From NCBI GenBank assembly GCA_023258935.1, contig JAHFRG010000009.1:5226-11182 (forward strand): a stretch of 5,957 bases of DNA. Reading direction: 5' to 3'. Source of the stretch: Betaproteobacteria bacterium (GTDB taxonomy: Bacteria > Pseudomonadota > Gammaproteobacteria > Burkholderiales > JAHFRG01). Position 1 is the first letter of the stretch. Every line of letters starts with the position of its first letter. Of this stretch, positions 1-5,796 are shown piece after piece. The notes below the pieces were generated by a model. It did not search any database. It was not told the origin of the DNA and saw only the letters and a program-made list of their open reading frames with translations. Both the position numbers and the translations under genes were made by a program.

Positions 1-326
1 TGCAGCCATGCCATGCCGTCCTCGCGCTTGTCTTTATAATTGAGCCCGTAAACCGGCGCTACATTGCTCTTCGCGAATTCGAGCAGCACCGGATGTTCAT
101 CCCTGCAGCTCACGCACCACGACGCCCAGACATTGAGCAGCCACACTTTACCGATCAAATCTTGTTCCGAGAAAATTTTGTCCGCATCGCGCAGTTGCGG
201 CAGCTGGAAGTGCGGCGCCGGCTTGTTGATGAGCGGCGACGGCACTTCGGTTGGGTTGAGGGTCAAGCCGACTGCAAGCAGCGCGACGAGCATGACAAAA
301 GCAGCGAGCACCAGATAGTGTTTCAA
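1..326 (-). CDS. ccmG: CcmG/DsbE thiol:disulfide interchange protein (partial, 3' end outside window)
   Basis: This is a membrane-anchored periplasmic thioredoxin-like protein of cytochrome c maturation. In this family it keeps the CXXCH cysteines of apocytochromes c reduced before heme ligation. The first 108 residues are in the window. An N-terminal signal anchor covers about residues 4-22. The TlpA/DsbE-like fold follows, with the active site WCVSC (Cys71 and Cys74) inside NVWASWCVSCRDEHP. A YGLNYKD segment near residues 93-99 matches the CcmG-type motif after the active site. The start is TTG at 326-324: it has a GGAG Shine-Dalgarno 8 bases upstream, and the signal anchor begins right after it. 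An internal ATG at residue 12 would cut the anchor. The gene lies 30 bases after the ccmF stop, last in the visible operon. The cis-proline region and C-terminus are outside the window, so the total length is unknown. The family assignment is firm. Confidence 0.95.
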   Translation of the reverse strand, partial: MKHYLVLAAFVMLVALLAVGLTLNPTEVPSPLINKPAPHFQLPQLRDADKIFSEQDLIGKVWLLNVWASWCVSCRDEHPVLLEFAKSNVAPVYGLNYKDKREDGMAWL

Positions 327-334
327 TTCAGGTT

Positions 335-338
335 CTCC
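335..338 (-). promoter_or_regulatory. Shine-Dalgarno of ccmG (supports TTG start)
   Basis: Read on the minus strand, GGAG (followed by AA) sits 8 bases before the TTG at 326-324, in the 30-base gap after the ccmF stop codon. No ATG or GTG lies at a comparable distance, so this site decides the ccmG start. Confidence 0.65.
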
Positions 339-356
339 GGAAATGGCGGTGCCGGC

Positions 357-2354
357 CTAGCGCACTCCTGCCGCCGTTGCATCTTGCGCCGCCGCAAGCT
401 GCCCGATGCTCTGTCGCTGCACGTCGACACGGTACCTGCGGTCGCCCGCCGCGAGCAATCCGCCCAGCGCCATCAGCACGCAGCCCCCCCAGATCCACCA
501 CACAAAAGGCTTGTACTGCATACGCACGATCCAGGTCTTCGAGTCAACCGCGTCGCCCAGGGAGACATACAGGTCGCGCGTAAAGCCGGGATCAATCGCA
601 GCTTCCGTCATCGGACTTTCCTGCGAGGCATAAATGCGTTTCTCCGGATGCATCACCACGACGAGCTTGCCGTCCTTCATGGCCGTGATCGTGGCGCGCG
701 CTGCGACGTAATTGGGGCCGGTCACTTCCTCGACGCTATCGAAGCGGAACGTATAGCCGCCGACCTGCTCCGTCGCGCCCGGGCTCATGCGCGAGTCTTT
801 CTGGCTTTCGTATCCCTTCACCAGGGTCACTCCGACTACGAATACCGCGACACCGACGTGCGCGAGCAGCATGCCGTAATATGCGCGCGGGGTGCTGGCA
901 AGCCGCGCTGCCACGCTTGCTCCACTGGCGGCGTTTTTGACTCTGTCCCACAGATTTACCGCGCTGCTTGCAACGATCCAAAACGCGAGCAGCAGCCCGA
1001 CACTCACCCATGCGCTTGAGCGGCCGAGCGCGAGCGGCAGCAGCACTGCCGTCACCAGGCTCACCGCAAAAGCCCAACGCAGGCGCAGCGCCAGATCGGG
1101 CAGACTTGCTTTCTTCCAACGCGAGAGCGGGCCGATTCCCATCAGAAACAGCGCGGGCGCCATCAATGGCGCAAATACGGTTTCAAAATACGGAGGCCCC
1201 ACCGAAATCTTGCCCAAACCGAGCGCATCCAGCACCAGCGGATAGAGCGTGCCCAGCAAGACTGAGCCGGCAGCCGCGACCAGCAGCACGTTGTTGGTGA
1301 GCAGCATTGATTCGCGGGAAACCGGATCGAAACGGCCTCCCAGCCCGATGCGCGGCGCACGCCACGCGAACAGCGCGAGCGAGCCGCCGATAACCACAGT
1401 AAGGAAAACCAGGATGAAAATGCCGCGCCTGGGATCGGTTGCGAACGCGTGCACCGAACTCAGCACTCCGGAGCGCACCAGAAACGTCCCCAGCAGGCTC
1501 AAAGCGAACGCAAAAATCGCAAGCAGCACCGTCCAGCTGCGGAAGGTGCCGCGTTTTTCGGTGACCGCGAGCGAATGAATCAACGCGGTGCCCATCAGCC
1601 ACGGCATGAATGAGGCGTTCTCCACCGGGTCCCAGAACCACCAGCCTCCCCACCCGAGCTCGTAATATGCCCACACGCTGCCAAGCGCGATTCCGAGCGT
1701 CAGGAACATCCACGCAACAGTCGTCCACGGGCGCGACCAGCGCGCCCACGACGCATCGAGGCGTCCCGAGAGCAGGGCGGCGATTGCGAAGGCAAACGCC
1801 ACCGAGAACCCGACGTACCCCGTATAGAGCATGGGCGGATGCAGCACCATGGCCGGATCCTGCAGCAGCGGGTTGAGATCGCGCCCATCGAGGGGCGACG
1901 GAAACAGGCGGTCGAACGGATTCGAGGTAAACAGCATGAATGAGAGGAAGCCGACGTTCACCAGTCCCATCACGCCGAGCACGCGCGCGACCATATCGTC
2001 CGGAAGACGGTGGCTGAACATGCTCACCGCAACCATCCACACTCCGAGTATCAGCGTCCACAACAGCAGCGAGCCTTCATGCCCGCCCCAAACTCCGGCG
2101 ATGCGGTATTGCAGCGGCAGCGCGGAATTGGAATTGGCTGCAACGAAGGCGACCGAGAAATCCTTGTTGATGAACGAGGCGGCGAGACAAGCAAAGGCAA
2201 TTGCGACGAAAATGAATTGTCCCCATGCTGCTGGGCGCGCGACGCCCATCCACGCGGTCTCCCCGCGGGCGGAGCCGGCAAGCGCGAGCACGCCCTGTGC
2301 CAGCGCAATGACCAGCGCCAGCGCAAGCGCGAGCTGACCGAGTTCGGGGATCAT
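357..2354 (-). CDS. ccmF: CcmF, heme lyase subunit of cytochrome c maturation
   Basis: This large polytopic inner-membrane protein takes heme from holo-CcmE and, with CcmG/CcmH, attaches it covalently to apocytochrome c in the periplasm. At 665 residues it is close to E. coli CcmF (about 647). The tryptophan-rich WWD segment is intact at about residues 228-253 (WGGWWFWDPVEN core, Asp242). The four family histidines can be placed: His172 in LHPPMLYTG (TM-His1), His260 and His302 flanking the WWD region (P-His1 and P-His2), and His499 in LLAHVGVAV (TM-His2). A hydrophilic periplasmic domain spans about residues 515-612. A final membrane helix at about 616-636 and a basic tail follow. The ATG start at 2354 overlaps the ccmE stop by one base (TGATG), and AGAGG lies 10 bases upstream. 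This implies coupling to ccmE. The frame is uninterrupted and no key residue is missing. Confidence 0.98.
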   Translation of the reverse strand: MIPELGQLALALALVIALAQGVLALAGSARGETAWMGVARPAAWGQFIFVAIAFACLAASFINKDFSVAFVAANSNSALPLQYRIAGVWGGHEGSLLLWTLILGVWMVAVSMFSHRLPDDMVARVLGVMGLVNVGFLSFMLFTSNPFDRLFPSPLDGRDLNPLLQDPAMVLHPPMLYTGYVGFSVAFAFAIAALLSGRLDASWARWSRPWTTVAWMFLTLGIALGSVWAYYELGWGGWWFWDPVENASFMPWLMGTALIHSLAVTEKRGTFRSWTVLLAIFAFALSLLGTFLVRSGVLSSVHAFATDPRRGIFILVFLTVVIGGSLALFAWRAPRIGLGGRFDPVSRESMLLTNNVLLVAAAGSVLLGTLYPLVLDALGLGKISVGPPYFETVFAPLMAPALFLMGIGPLSRWKKASLPDLALRLRWAFAVSLVTAVLLPLALGRSSAWVSVGLLLAFWIVASSAVNLWDRVKNAASGASVAARLASTPRAYYGMLLAHVGVAVFVVGVTLVKGYESQKDSRMSPGATEQVGGYTFRFDSVEEVTGPNYVAARATITAMKDGKLVVVMHPEKRIYASQESPMTEAAIDPGFTRDLYVSLGDAVDSKTWIVRMQYKPFVWWIWGGCVLMALGGLLAAGDRRYRVDVQRQSIGQLAAAQDATAAGVR

Positions 2355-2836
2355 CAGCGTTTCGCCTCTGCTTGTGGATCGGTCACGAGCGTTTGCCCGG
2401 TTTTCTGCACCACGGCGTGAGCTTTCTTGACGGCATCCGCTGCCTCGGGCGGCATATAGTTCTCATCATGCTTGGCGAGCACTTCGCTGGCCTGAAACAC
2501 TCCGTCGGAGCTGAGATGTCCTTGCGCAACGACGCCTTTGCCTTCGCGAAACAAATCCGGGAGAGTGCCGCGGTAAGTCACCGGAATGCTGCGCGCAGTA
2601 TCGGTCACGATGAACTGCACGGTGAGGCCGTCGGGCTGACGCTTGAGGCTGCCGGGCACGACCAGCCCTCCGATACGGAAATCGCGCAATTGCGGCGCTT
2701 CATTTGCCGCCACCTGCGATGGAGTGAAAAAGAACACCAGGTTCTTGTTCAGGGCGCTCAACACCAGCGCCGCGGCTACTCCAAGCGCGGCGACACCCAC
2801 GGCGATTGCTGCAAACCGTTTATGCCGGGGTTTCAT
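2354..2836 (-). CDS. ccmE: CcmE, periplasmic heme chaperone
   Basis: CcmE is a membrane-anchored heme chaperone. It receives heme from CcmC/CcmD through a covalent bond to a histidine and delivers it to CcmF. The protein has 160 residues, normal for the family. After a basic N-terminus (MKPRHKR), one membrane anchor covers about residues 8-29. A beta-barrel (OB-fold) domain follows, with FFFTPSQV, RIGGLVVPGS and TYRGTLPDLF. The heme-binding His123 and the nearby Tyr127 lie in LAKHDENYMPP, equivalent to E. coli His130/Tyr134. The C-terminal tail is hydrophilic and probably flexible. The ATG at 2836 is supported by GGAG 6 bases upstream and by a 4-base ATGA overlap with the ccmD stop. Reading further upstream in this frame is possible, but that would run through ccmD and add nothing like the family's N-terminus. 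Confidence 0.97.
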   Translation of the reverse strand: MKPRHKRFAAIAVGVAALGVAAALVLSALNKNLVFFFTPSQVAANEAPQLRDFRIGGLVVPGSLKRQPDGLTVQFIVTDTARSIPVTYRGTLPDLFREGKGVVAQGHLSSDGVFQASEVLAKHDENYMPPEAADAVKKAHAVVQKTGQTLVTDPQAEAKR

Positions 2837-3015
2837 CGCATGCTCCGGCGTGCCGCGCTGTGCACGTGCGCAAGCTGCTGCAGGATGCTGCGCTTTCTCA
2901 GGATGAGTAGCACGATTTCCATCGCCAGAAGTCCGAACACTACTCCGTAGGAACCCCACACGTACAGCGCGTAGCCGCCCATTGCGAAAAACTCGCTCCA
3001 GCTCGCCCAATTCAT
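2833..3015 (-). CDS. ccmD: CcmD, small membrane protein of heme export
   Basis: CcmD is a small single-pass inner-membrane protein that associates with CcmA, CcmB and CcmC and is needed to release holo-CcmE from the CcmABCD complex. It has 60 residues, within the usual 45-75 range. The family signature is clear: FFAMGGYALYVWGSYG at residues 9-24. It is followed by a hydrophobic helix (about 24-39) and a basic cytoplasmic tail starting RKRS. The start at 3015 is chosen because its ATG overlaps the ccmC stop (ATGA) and the protein then begins just before the signature. An in-frame start 30 bases upstream would add ten residues (MGGGIYEQSQ) inside ccmC and has no support. The stop overlaps the ccmE start by 4 bases, so translation is probably coupled on both sides. 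Confidence 0.93.
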   Translation of the reverse strand: MNWASWSEFFAMGGYALYVWGSYGVVFGLLAMEIVLLILRKRSILQQLAHVHSAARRSMR

Positions 3016-3803
3016 TTGTGACTGCTCATATATTCCGCCACCCATTGGCTGTCACGTTCGCGCTCGAGGATGATGCACCGCACGCGCATCAGCGAGGCCG
3101 CGATGCTGTACATCCACAACGCGAGCACCATCACCAGCATACCGGTAAACATGGTGGCCGCCATGGTCGGCGCGCTTTTCAGGCTCACCGATGCGCCCTG
3201 ATGCAGCGTATTCCACCATTGGACAGAAAAATAAATGATCGGGATATTGATGACCCCGGTGAGAGCAAGCACCGCTCCCGCTTTGTCGGCGCGGCGCGGA
3301 TCATCTATTGCAGCCTGCAGCGCCATGAATCCGAAATAAAGAAACAAGAGAATGAGCTCCGACGTGAGACGCGCTTCCCACACCCACCAAGTGCCCCAGG
3401 TCGGTTTGCCCCATAGAGAACCGCTCCACAGCGCAAGGAAGGTGAACAATGCGCCGGTGGGCGCGAGGGCGCTCGCCATCATGCCGGAGAGCCGCGTGTT
3501 GAATGTCAGCCCCACTCCAGCCCAGAATGCCATGACGACATAAATGAACATCGACATCCAGGCTGCAGGCACATGGATGAAAATGATGCGGTAGGCCTCG
3601 CCCTGCTGGCTGTCGGTCGGCGCCACGAAAAATCCGATATACAGCCCTGCGGCGGCAAGCAGCAGCGCCGCGACGGCAAACCACGGCACGAGCTTCCCGG
3701 CCAGCGGGAAAAACGTTTGCGGCGATGAGTACTTGAACCAGCTGCTATGGTCGACAAACCGGTCTTGCCCTGTCGCGGTATTTTCAGGAGTCACATACAT
3801 CAT
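3012..3803 (-). CDS. ccmC: CcmC, heme-handling membrane protein (loads heme onto CcmE)
   Basis: CcmC is an inner-membrane protein of the heme handling protein superfamily. With CcmD it holds heme at the periplasmic face and promotes its covalent attachment to CcmE. It has 263 residues, with about six membrane helices (roughly 37-60, 71-95, 105-126, 149-166, 174-193, 213-240). The two axial heme ligands expected from E. coli His60/His184 are His77 (FIHVPAAW) and His201 (WNTLHQGAS). The tryptophan-rich motif reads WGTWWVWEARLTSEL at residues 136-150. The position normally held by Asp in WWD proteins is Glu143 (codon GAA). Two adjacent ATG codons (3803 and 3800) are possible starts, and neither has a convincing ribosome binding site. 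Family members usually begin a little before the WFKYSSPQTF segment (residues 22-31), so the N-terminal 20 residues are the least certain part. The stop overlaps ccmD by 4 bases. Confidence 0.97.
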   Translation of the reverse strand: MMYVTPENTATGQDRFVDHSSWFKYSSPQTFFPLAGKLVPWFAVAALLLAAAGLYIGFFVAPTDSQQGEAYRIIFIHVPAAWMSMFIYVVMAFWAGVGLTFNTRLSGMMASALAPTGALFTFLALWSGSLWGKPTWGTWWVWEARLTSELILLFLYFGFMALQAAIDDPRRADKAGAVLALTGVINIPIIYFSVQWWNTLHQGASVSLKSAPTMAATMFTGMLVMVLALWMYSIAASLMRVRCIILERERDSQWVAEYMSSHK

Positions 3804-3869
3804 ATTCAGACAATCTTATATCTGCCTCAAACGATCAGACTAATTGGATTTGACCACATAATACCCGAA
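3804..3869 (-). other. AT-rich ccmB-ccmC intergenic gap
   Basis: This 66-base non-coding gap is the longest within the ccm genes and is visibly richer in A and T than the flanking coding DNA. A 6-bp inverted repeat, CCGAAT/ATTCGG with one base between the arms (3865-3877), straddles the ccmB stop codon. On the minus strand a TATAAG hexamer resembles a -10 box about 13 bases before the ccmC ATG, but no good -35 box sits at 16-18 bases from it. No clear Shine-Dalgarno precedes ccmC. Any promoter or processing role is inference. Confidence 0.4.
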
Positions 3870-4538
3870 TTATTCGGCCGAAATGCGCAGTGCCGCAGCC
3901 GCTGCCCATGGTGCGAATGCCGCCGCCACCACGAGCAGGGCGGCAAGCAGCAGAAAATGCGCTTCGGTGCCCAACCCCGCAGCGGCCATGTCCACGGCGC
4001 CGGCGCCGATGATCAGCACAGGGACGTAAAGCGGAAGCACCAGCAGCGAGAGCAGCGCCCCGCCCCCGCGTAAACCCAAAGTCAACGCCGCCCCGATTGC
4101 GCCTATCATGCTGAGCACAGGCGTTCCCAGCAGCAATGATAGGGTAAGCGTCGCCAGCAGTTGTTGAGGTAGATCAAACTGCAAGGCCAAAAGCGGGGCG
4201 ATCAGCACTACGAGCAGGCCGGTAACCAGCCAGTGCGCGATTACTTTTGCGGCCACGATCATCCCCAGGGGCGCTGTGCTCAGCAGCATTTGTTCCAGTG
4301 TGCCGTCAGCGTAATCGGCCGCGAATATGCGGGTGAGCGACAGCATCGAGGCGAGCAGGGCAGCGACCCAGATCACGCCTGGCGCGATCGTGCGCAGCAG
4401 ATTGGGCTCGGGTCCGACACCGAGCGGGAACAGGCTCACCACGATGACGAAGAACACGAGTGCGGTAAGCACGTCGGCCCACCTGCGGGTGGCGAGCAGC
4501 AGGTCGCGGTAAATTACACAGCGCAGCACCGTGAACAT
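3870..4538 (-). CDS. ccmB: CcmB, membrane subunit of heme-exporter-type ABC complex
   Basis: CcmB is the integral membrane partner of the CcmA ATPase. The CcmAB complex, with CcmC and CcmD, uses ATP to free holo-CcmE for delivery of heme to CcmF. The protein has 222 residues, matching the family (about 220). About six hydrophobic helices are visible (roughly 24-41, 50-68, 93-119, 126-150, 155-182, 193-216). Typical family segments are the N-terminal RDLLLATRRWADVLTAL, FPLGVGPEPNLLRTIAPGV and the cytoplasmic FAADYADGTLEQ (about 73-84). The ATG at 4538 lies 9 bases after the ccmA stop, with TAGGT just upstream serving as a modest ribosome binding site. The stop is TAA at 3872-3870, inside a small inverted repeat. 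The frame is intact. Confidence 0.97.
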   Translation of the reverse strand: MFTVLRCVIYRDLLLATRRWADVLTALVFFVIVVSLFPLGVGPEPNLLRTIAPGVIWVAALLASMLSLTRIFAADYADGTLEQMLLSTAPLGMIVAAKVIAHWLVTGLLVVLIAPLLALQFDLPQQLLATLTLSLLLGTPVLSMIGAIGAALTLGLRGGGALLSLLVLPLYVPVLIIGAGAVDMAAAGLGTEAHFLLLAALLVVAAAFAPWAAAAALRISAE

Positions 4539-4547
4539 TCAATTTAC

Positions 4548-5177
4548 CTACGAAACGATGTTGATGTACTGCACCTGCGGATTATCAATCCGGATCTCCT
4601 GGTGGGTGGTGAGCACCACGGCGGCACCGCGCGAGAGATGCTGCGCGATTAGCAGCCGGACGCAATCCACGGCGCCGGCATCCAGCGCGTCAAACGGCTC
4701 GTCAAGAATCCACAACGGAATTTTTTCAGACAGAAAAAGCCGCGCTAGCGCCACTCGCCGCTGCTGGCCGCGCGATAATATTTTGACCGGCAATGCTTCA
4801 TATCCCGCCAACCCAAGCCGGGACAACGCCTCCAGCGCCTGCCCCCTGCTCACATTGACTCCGACGAGTGTGCAGGTGACAAGGAGATTTTCCAATGCGG
4901 TCAATTCGCCTTTGACGGCGTGCGCATGGCCGATATACAGCAGCTGCCGCCAGTACTCCTCGCGCAGCGACCGTATGTCGCCGCCGCCCCAGCGCACCAT
5001 GCCGCAGACGGGTGATAGCAAGCCACACAATATGCGAAGCAAGCTGGTTTTTCCGCTGCCGTTGGCACCTGTCACGCGCAGCAGGTCACCGTCGCGCAGC
5101 GTGAAATTCAGGCCGCCGAACAGCCTGCGGCGGCCGCGCACGCACTCCAGGTCGATCGCTTCAAGCTGTGGGTTAAT
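4548..5177 (-). CDS. ccmA: CcmA, ATPase subunit of cytochrome c biogenesis ABC complex (apparent ATT start)
   Basis: CcmA is the cytoplasmic ABC ATPase that works with CcmB. Read from the ATT at 5177 it has 209 residues, close to E. coli CcmA (about 207). The Walker A motif is GANGSGKTS at 37-45 (Lys43), the ABC signature LSRGQ at 134-138, Walker B LWILDE at 155-160 (Asp159, Glu160), the D-loop DALD at 163-166 and the switch histidine His192 in TTH. The Q-loop position reads YIGHAHAVK, without the usual Gln. I believe this is common in CcmA but cannot verify it. The start is unusual. The conserved first strand (LEAIDLECVRG) is coded upstream of the first GTG (5141), and between the upstream in-frame TGA and that GTG there is no ATG, GTG or TTG. 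An ATT at 5177-5175 is preceded by GAGGAAGAA and gives the expected length. CTG at 5150 and GTG at 5141 are the alternatives, and both would damage the first strand. The family is certain; the exact start is not. Confidence 0.93.
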   Translation of the reverse strand: MNPQLEAIDLECVRGRRRLFGGLNFTLRDGDLLRVTGANGSGKTSLLRILCGLLSPVCGMVRWGGGDIRSLREEYWRQLLYIGHAHAVKGELTALENLLVTCTLVGVNVSRGQALEALSRLGLAGYEALPVKILSRGQQRRVALARLFLSEKIPLWILDEPFDALDAGAVDCVRLLIAQHLSRGAAVVLTTHQEIRIDNPQVQYINIVS

Positions 5178-5186
5178 TTCTTCCTC
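5178..5186 (-). promoter_or_regulatory. Shine-Dalgarno of ccmA (supports ATT start)
   Basis: Read on the minus strand, the purine run GAGGAAGAA ends directly before the ATT at 5177-5175, with its AGGA core 4 bases from the codon. It is the best ribosome binding sequence in the 37-base yajQ-ccmA gap. The GTG at 5141 has GGAG only 3 bases away, which is too close, so this site favours the ATT. Confidence 0.5.
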
Positions 5187-5214
5187 GATTGGAATAGCGA
5201 ATGGCGGGCGCTGT

Positions 5215-5700
5215 CTACTCTCTGAAGTTCATGAATTGCAGGGGAAAATCGGCAACGGACTTTGTGACGAGATTAATGGTTTCCTGCAGCGTGTCTTTTT
5301 TGGCGCCGGAGACGCGTACCGCGTCGCCCTGGATGCTGGTTTGCACCTTGAGCTTGCTGTCCTTGATGAGCTTGGCGATTTTCTTGGCGAGTTCGATCTC
5401 GATACCGACCTTGATGGTGATGATCTGCTTTACTTTGTTGCCGCTCACTTTTTCGATAAGGCCTTTTTGCAAGCAGCGGATGTCAATGCCGCGTTTGGTG
5501 AGCTTGCCGTTTAACACCTCCGACAGCTGCCTCAGCTTGAATTCATCATCAGCATAAGCGCTCAACACATACTCGTTCTGCTCCACGCGCGCGTCCGAAC
5601 CCTTGAAGTCGAAGCGGTTGGTGATTTCGCGGTTGCACTGGTCCAGCGCGTTTCTCACTTCCTGCTGGTTGACCTGTGAAACGATGTCAAATGACGGCAT
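5215..5700 (-). CDS. yajQ: YajQ family nucleotide-binding protein (UPF0234)
   Basis: This is a small soluble cytoplasmic protein of the YajQ/UPF0234 family. Members bind nucleotides, and the Xanthomonas homologue is reported as a cyclic di-GMP effector that acts with a transcription factor. The role in this organism is unknown. The protein has 161 residues, against about 163 in E. coli. Family hallmarks are the N-terminus MPSFDIVS, NREITNRFDFKG at about 24-35, the ELAKKIAKLIKDSKLKVQ segment at about 103-120, IQGDAVRVSG at 123-132 and the C-terminal FPLQFMNFRE. The ATG at 5700 is supported by AAGGAA about 8 bases upstream and by the invariant MPSFD opening. It follows argG by 96 bases and precedes ccmA by 37 bases on the same strand, so it may share a transcript with the ccm genes. 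Confidence 0.97.
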   Translation of the reverse strand: MPSFDIVSQVNQQEVRNALDQCNREITNRFDFKGSDARVEQNEYVLSAYADDEFKLRQLSEVLNGKLTKRGIDIRCLQKGLIEKVSGNKVKQIITIKVGIEIELAKKIAKLIKDSKLKVQTSIQGDAVRVSGAKKDTLQETINLVTKSVADFPLQFMNFRE

Positions 5701-5725
5701 GATGTAAATTCCTTAAAAGCTTGAA

Positions 5726-5782
5726 CCACAGAGGCACAGAGACACAGAGTTAATTTTACGTTTCTGGTTTTCTCTGTGCCTC
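5726..5782. repeat. Triple NCACAGAG tandem repeat with 12-bp inverted repeat
   Basis: Three octamers in a row, CCACAGAG, GCACAGAG and ACACAGAG, occupy 5726-5749. GAGGCACAGAGA at 5731-5742 is perfectly complementary to TCTCTGTGCCTC at 5771-5782, leaving a 28-base loop. The right-hand outer flank (CTTGTCGGT) looks like a decayed continuation of the complement of the left one (TTGAACCACA). The element fills most of the 96-base argG-yajQ gap. Its composition resembles a CACAGAGG-type dispersed intergenic repeat I recall from many bacterial genomes. Because no T-run follows either arm closely, I do not call it an intrinsic terminator. Its function is unknown. Confidence 0.75.
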
Positions 5783-5796
5783 CTTGTCGGTAGGAT

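Noticed and set aside
93..1019. Open plus-strand frame of 308 codons opposite ccmF and ccmG
   Set aside because: It lies antisense to clearly homologous ccmF and ccmG coding sequence. Its product is rich in Arg, His and Ala with no recognisable domain, as expected from the complement of a GC-rich gene.
1183..2061. Second minus-strand frame of 292 codons inside ccmF
   Set aside because: It is entirely within ccmF, whose own frame carries all family motifs. The product is Arg-rich with no domain.
4906..4950. Missing Gln in the CcmA Q-loop (YIGHAHAVK) as a sign of an inactive ATPase
   Set aside because: All other ATPase motifs are intact. As far as I recall, Ala at this place is frequent in CcmA proteins, so I do not treat it as a defect.
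4531..5514. Open plus-strand frame of 327 codons opposite ccmA and yajQ
   Set aside because: It spans two well-supported minus-strand genes and the gap between them. The product is Ser/Arg-rich and low in motif content, so it is an antisense shadow.
5731..5782. Inverted repeat as an intrinsic terminator of argG
   Set aside because: The loop is 28 bases and no run of T follows the 3' arm on either strand, so the structure does not fit a classical rho-independent terminator.
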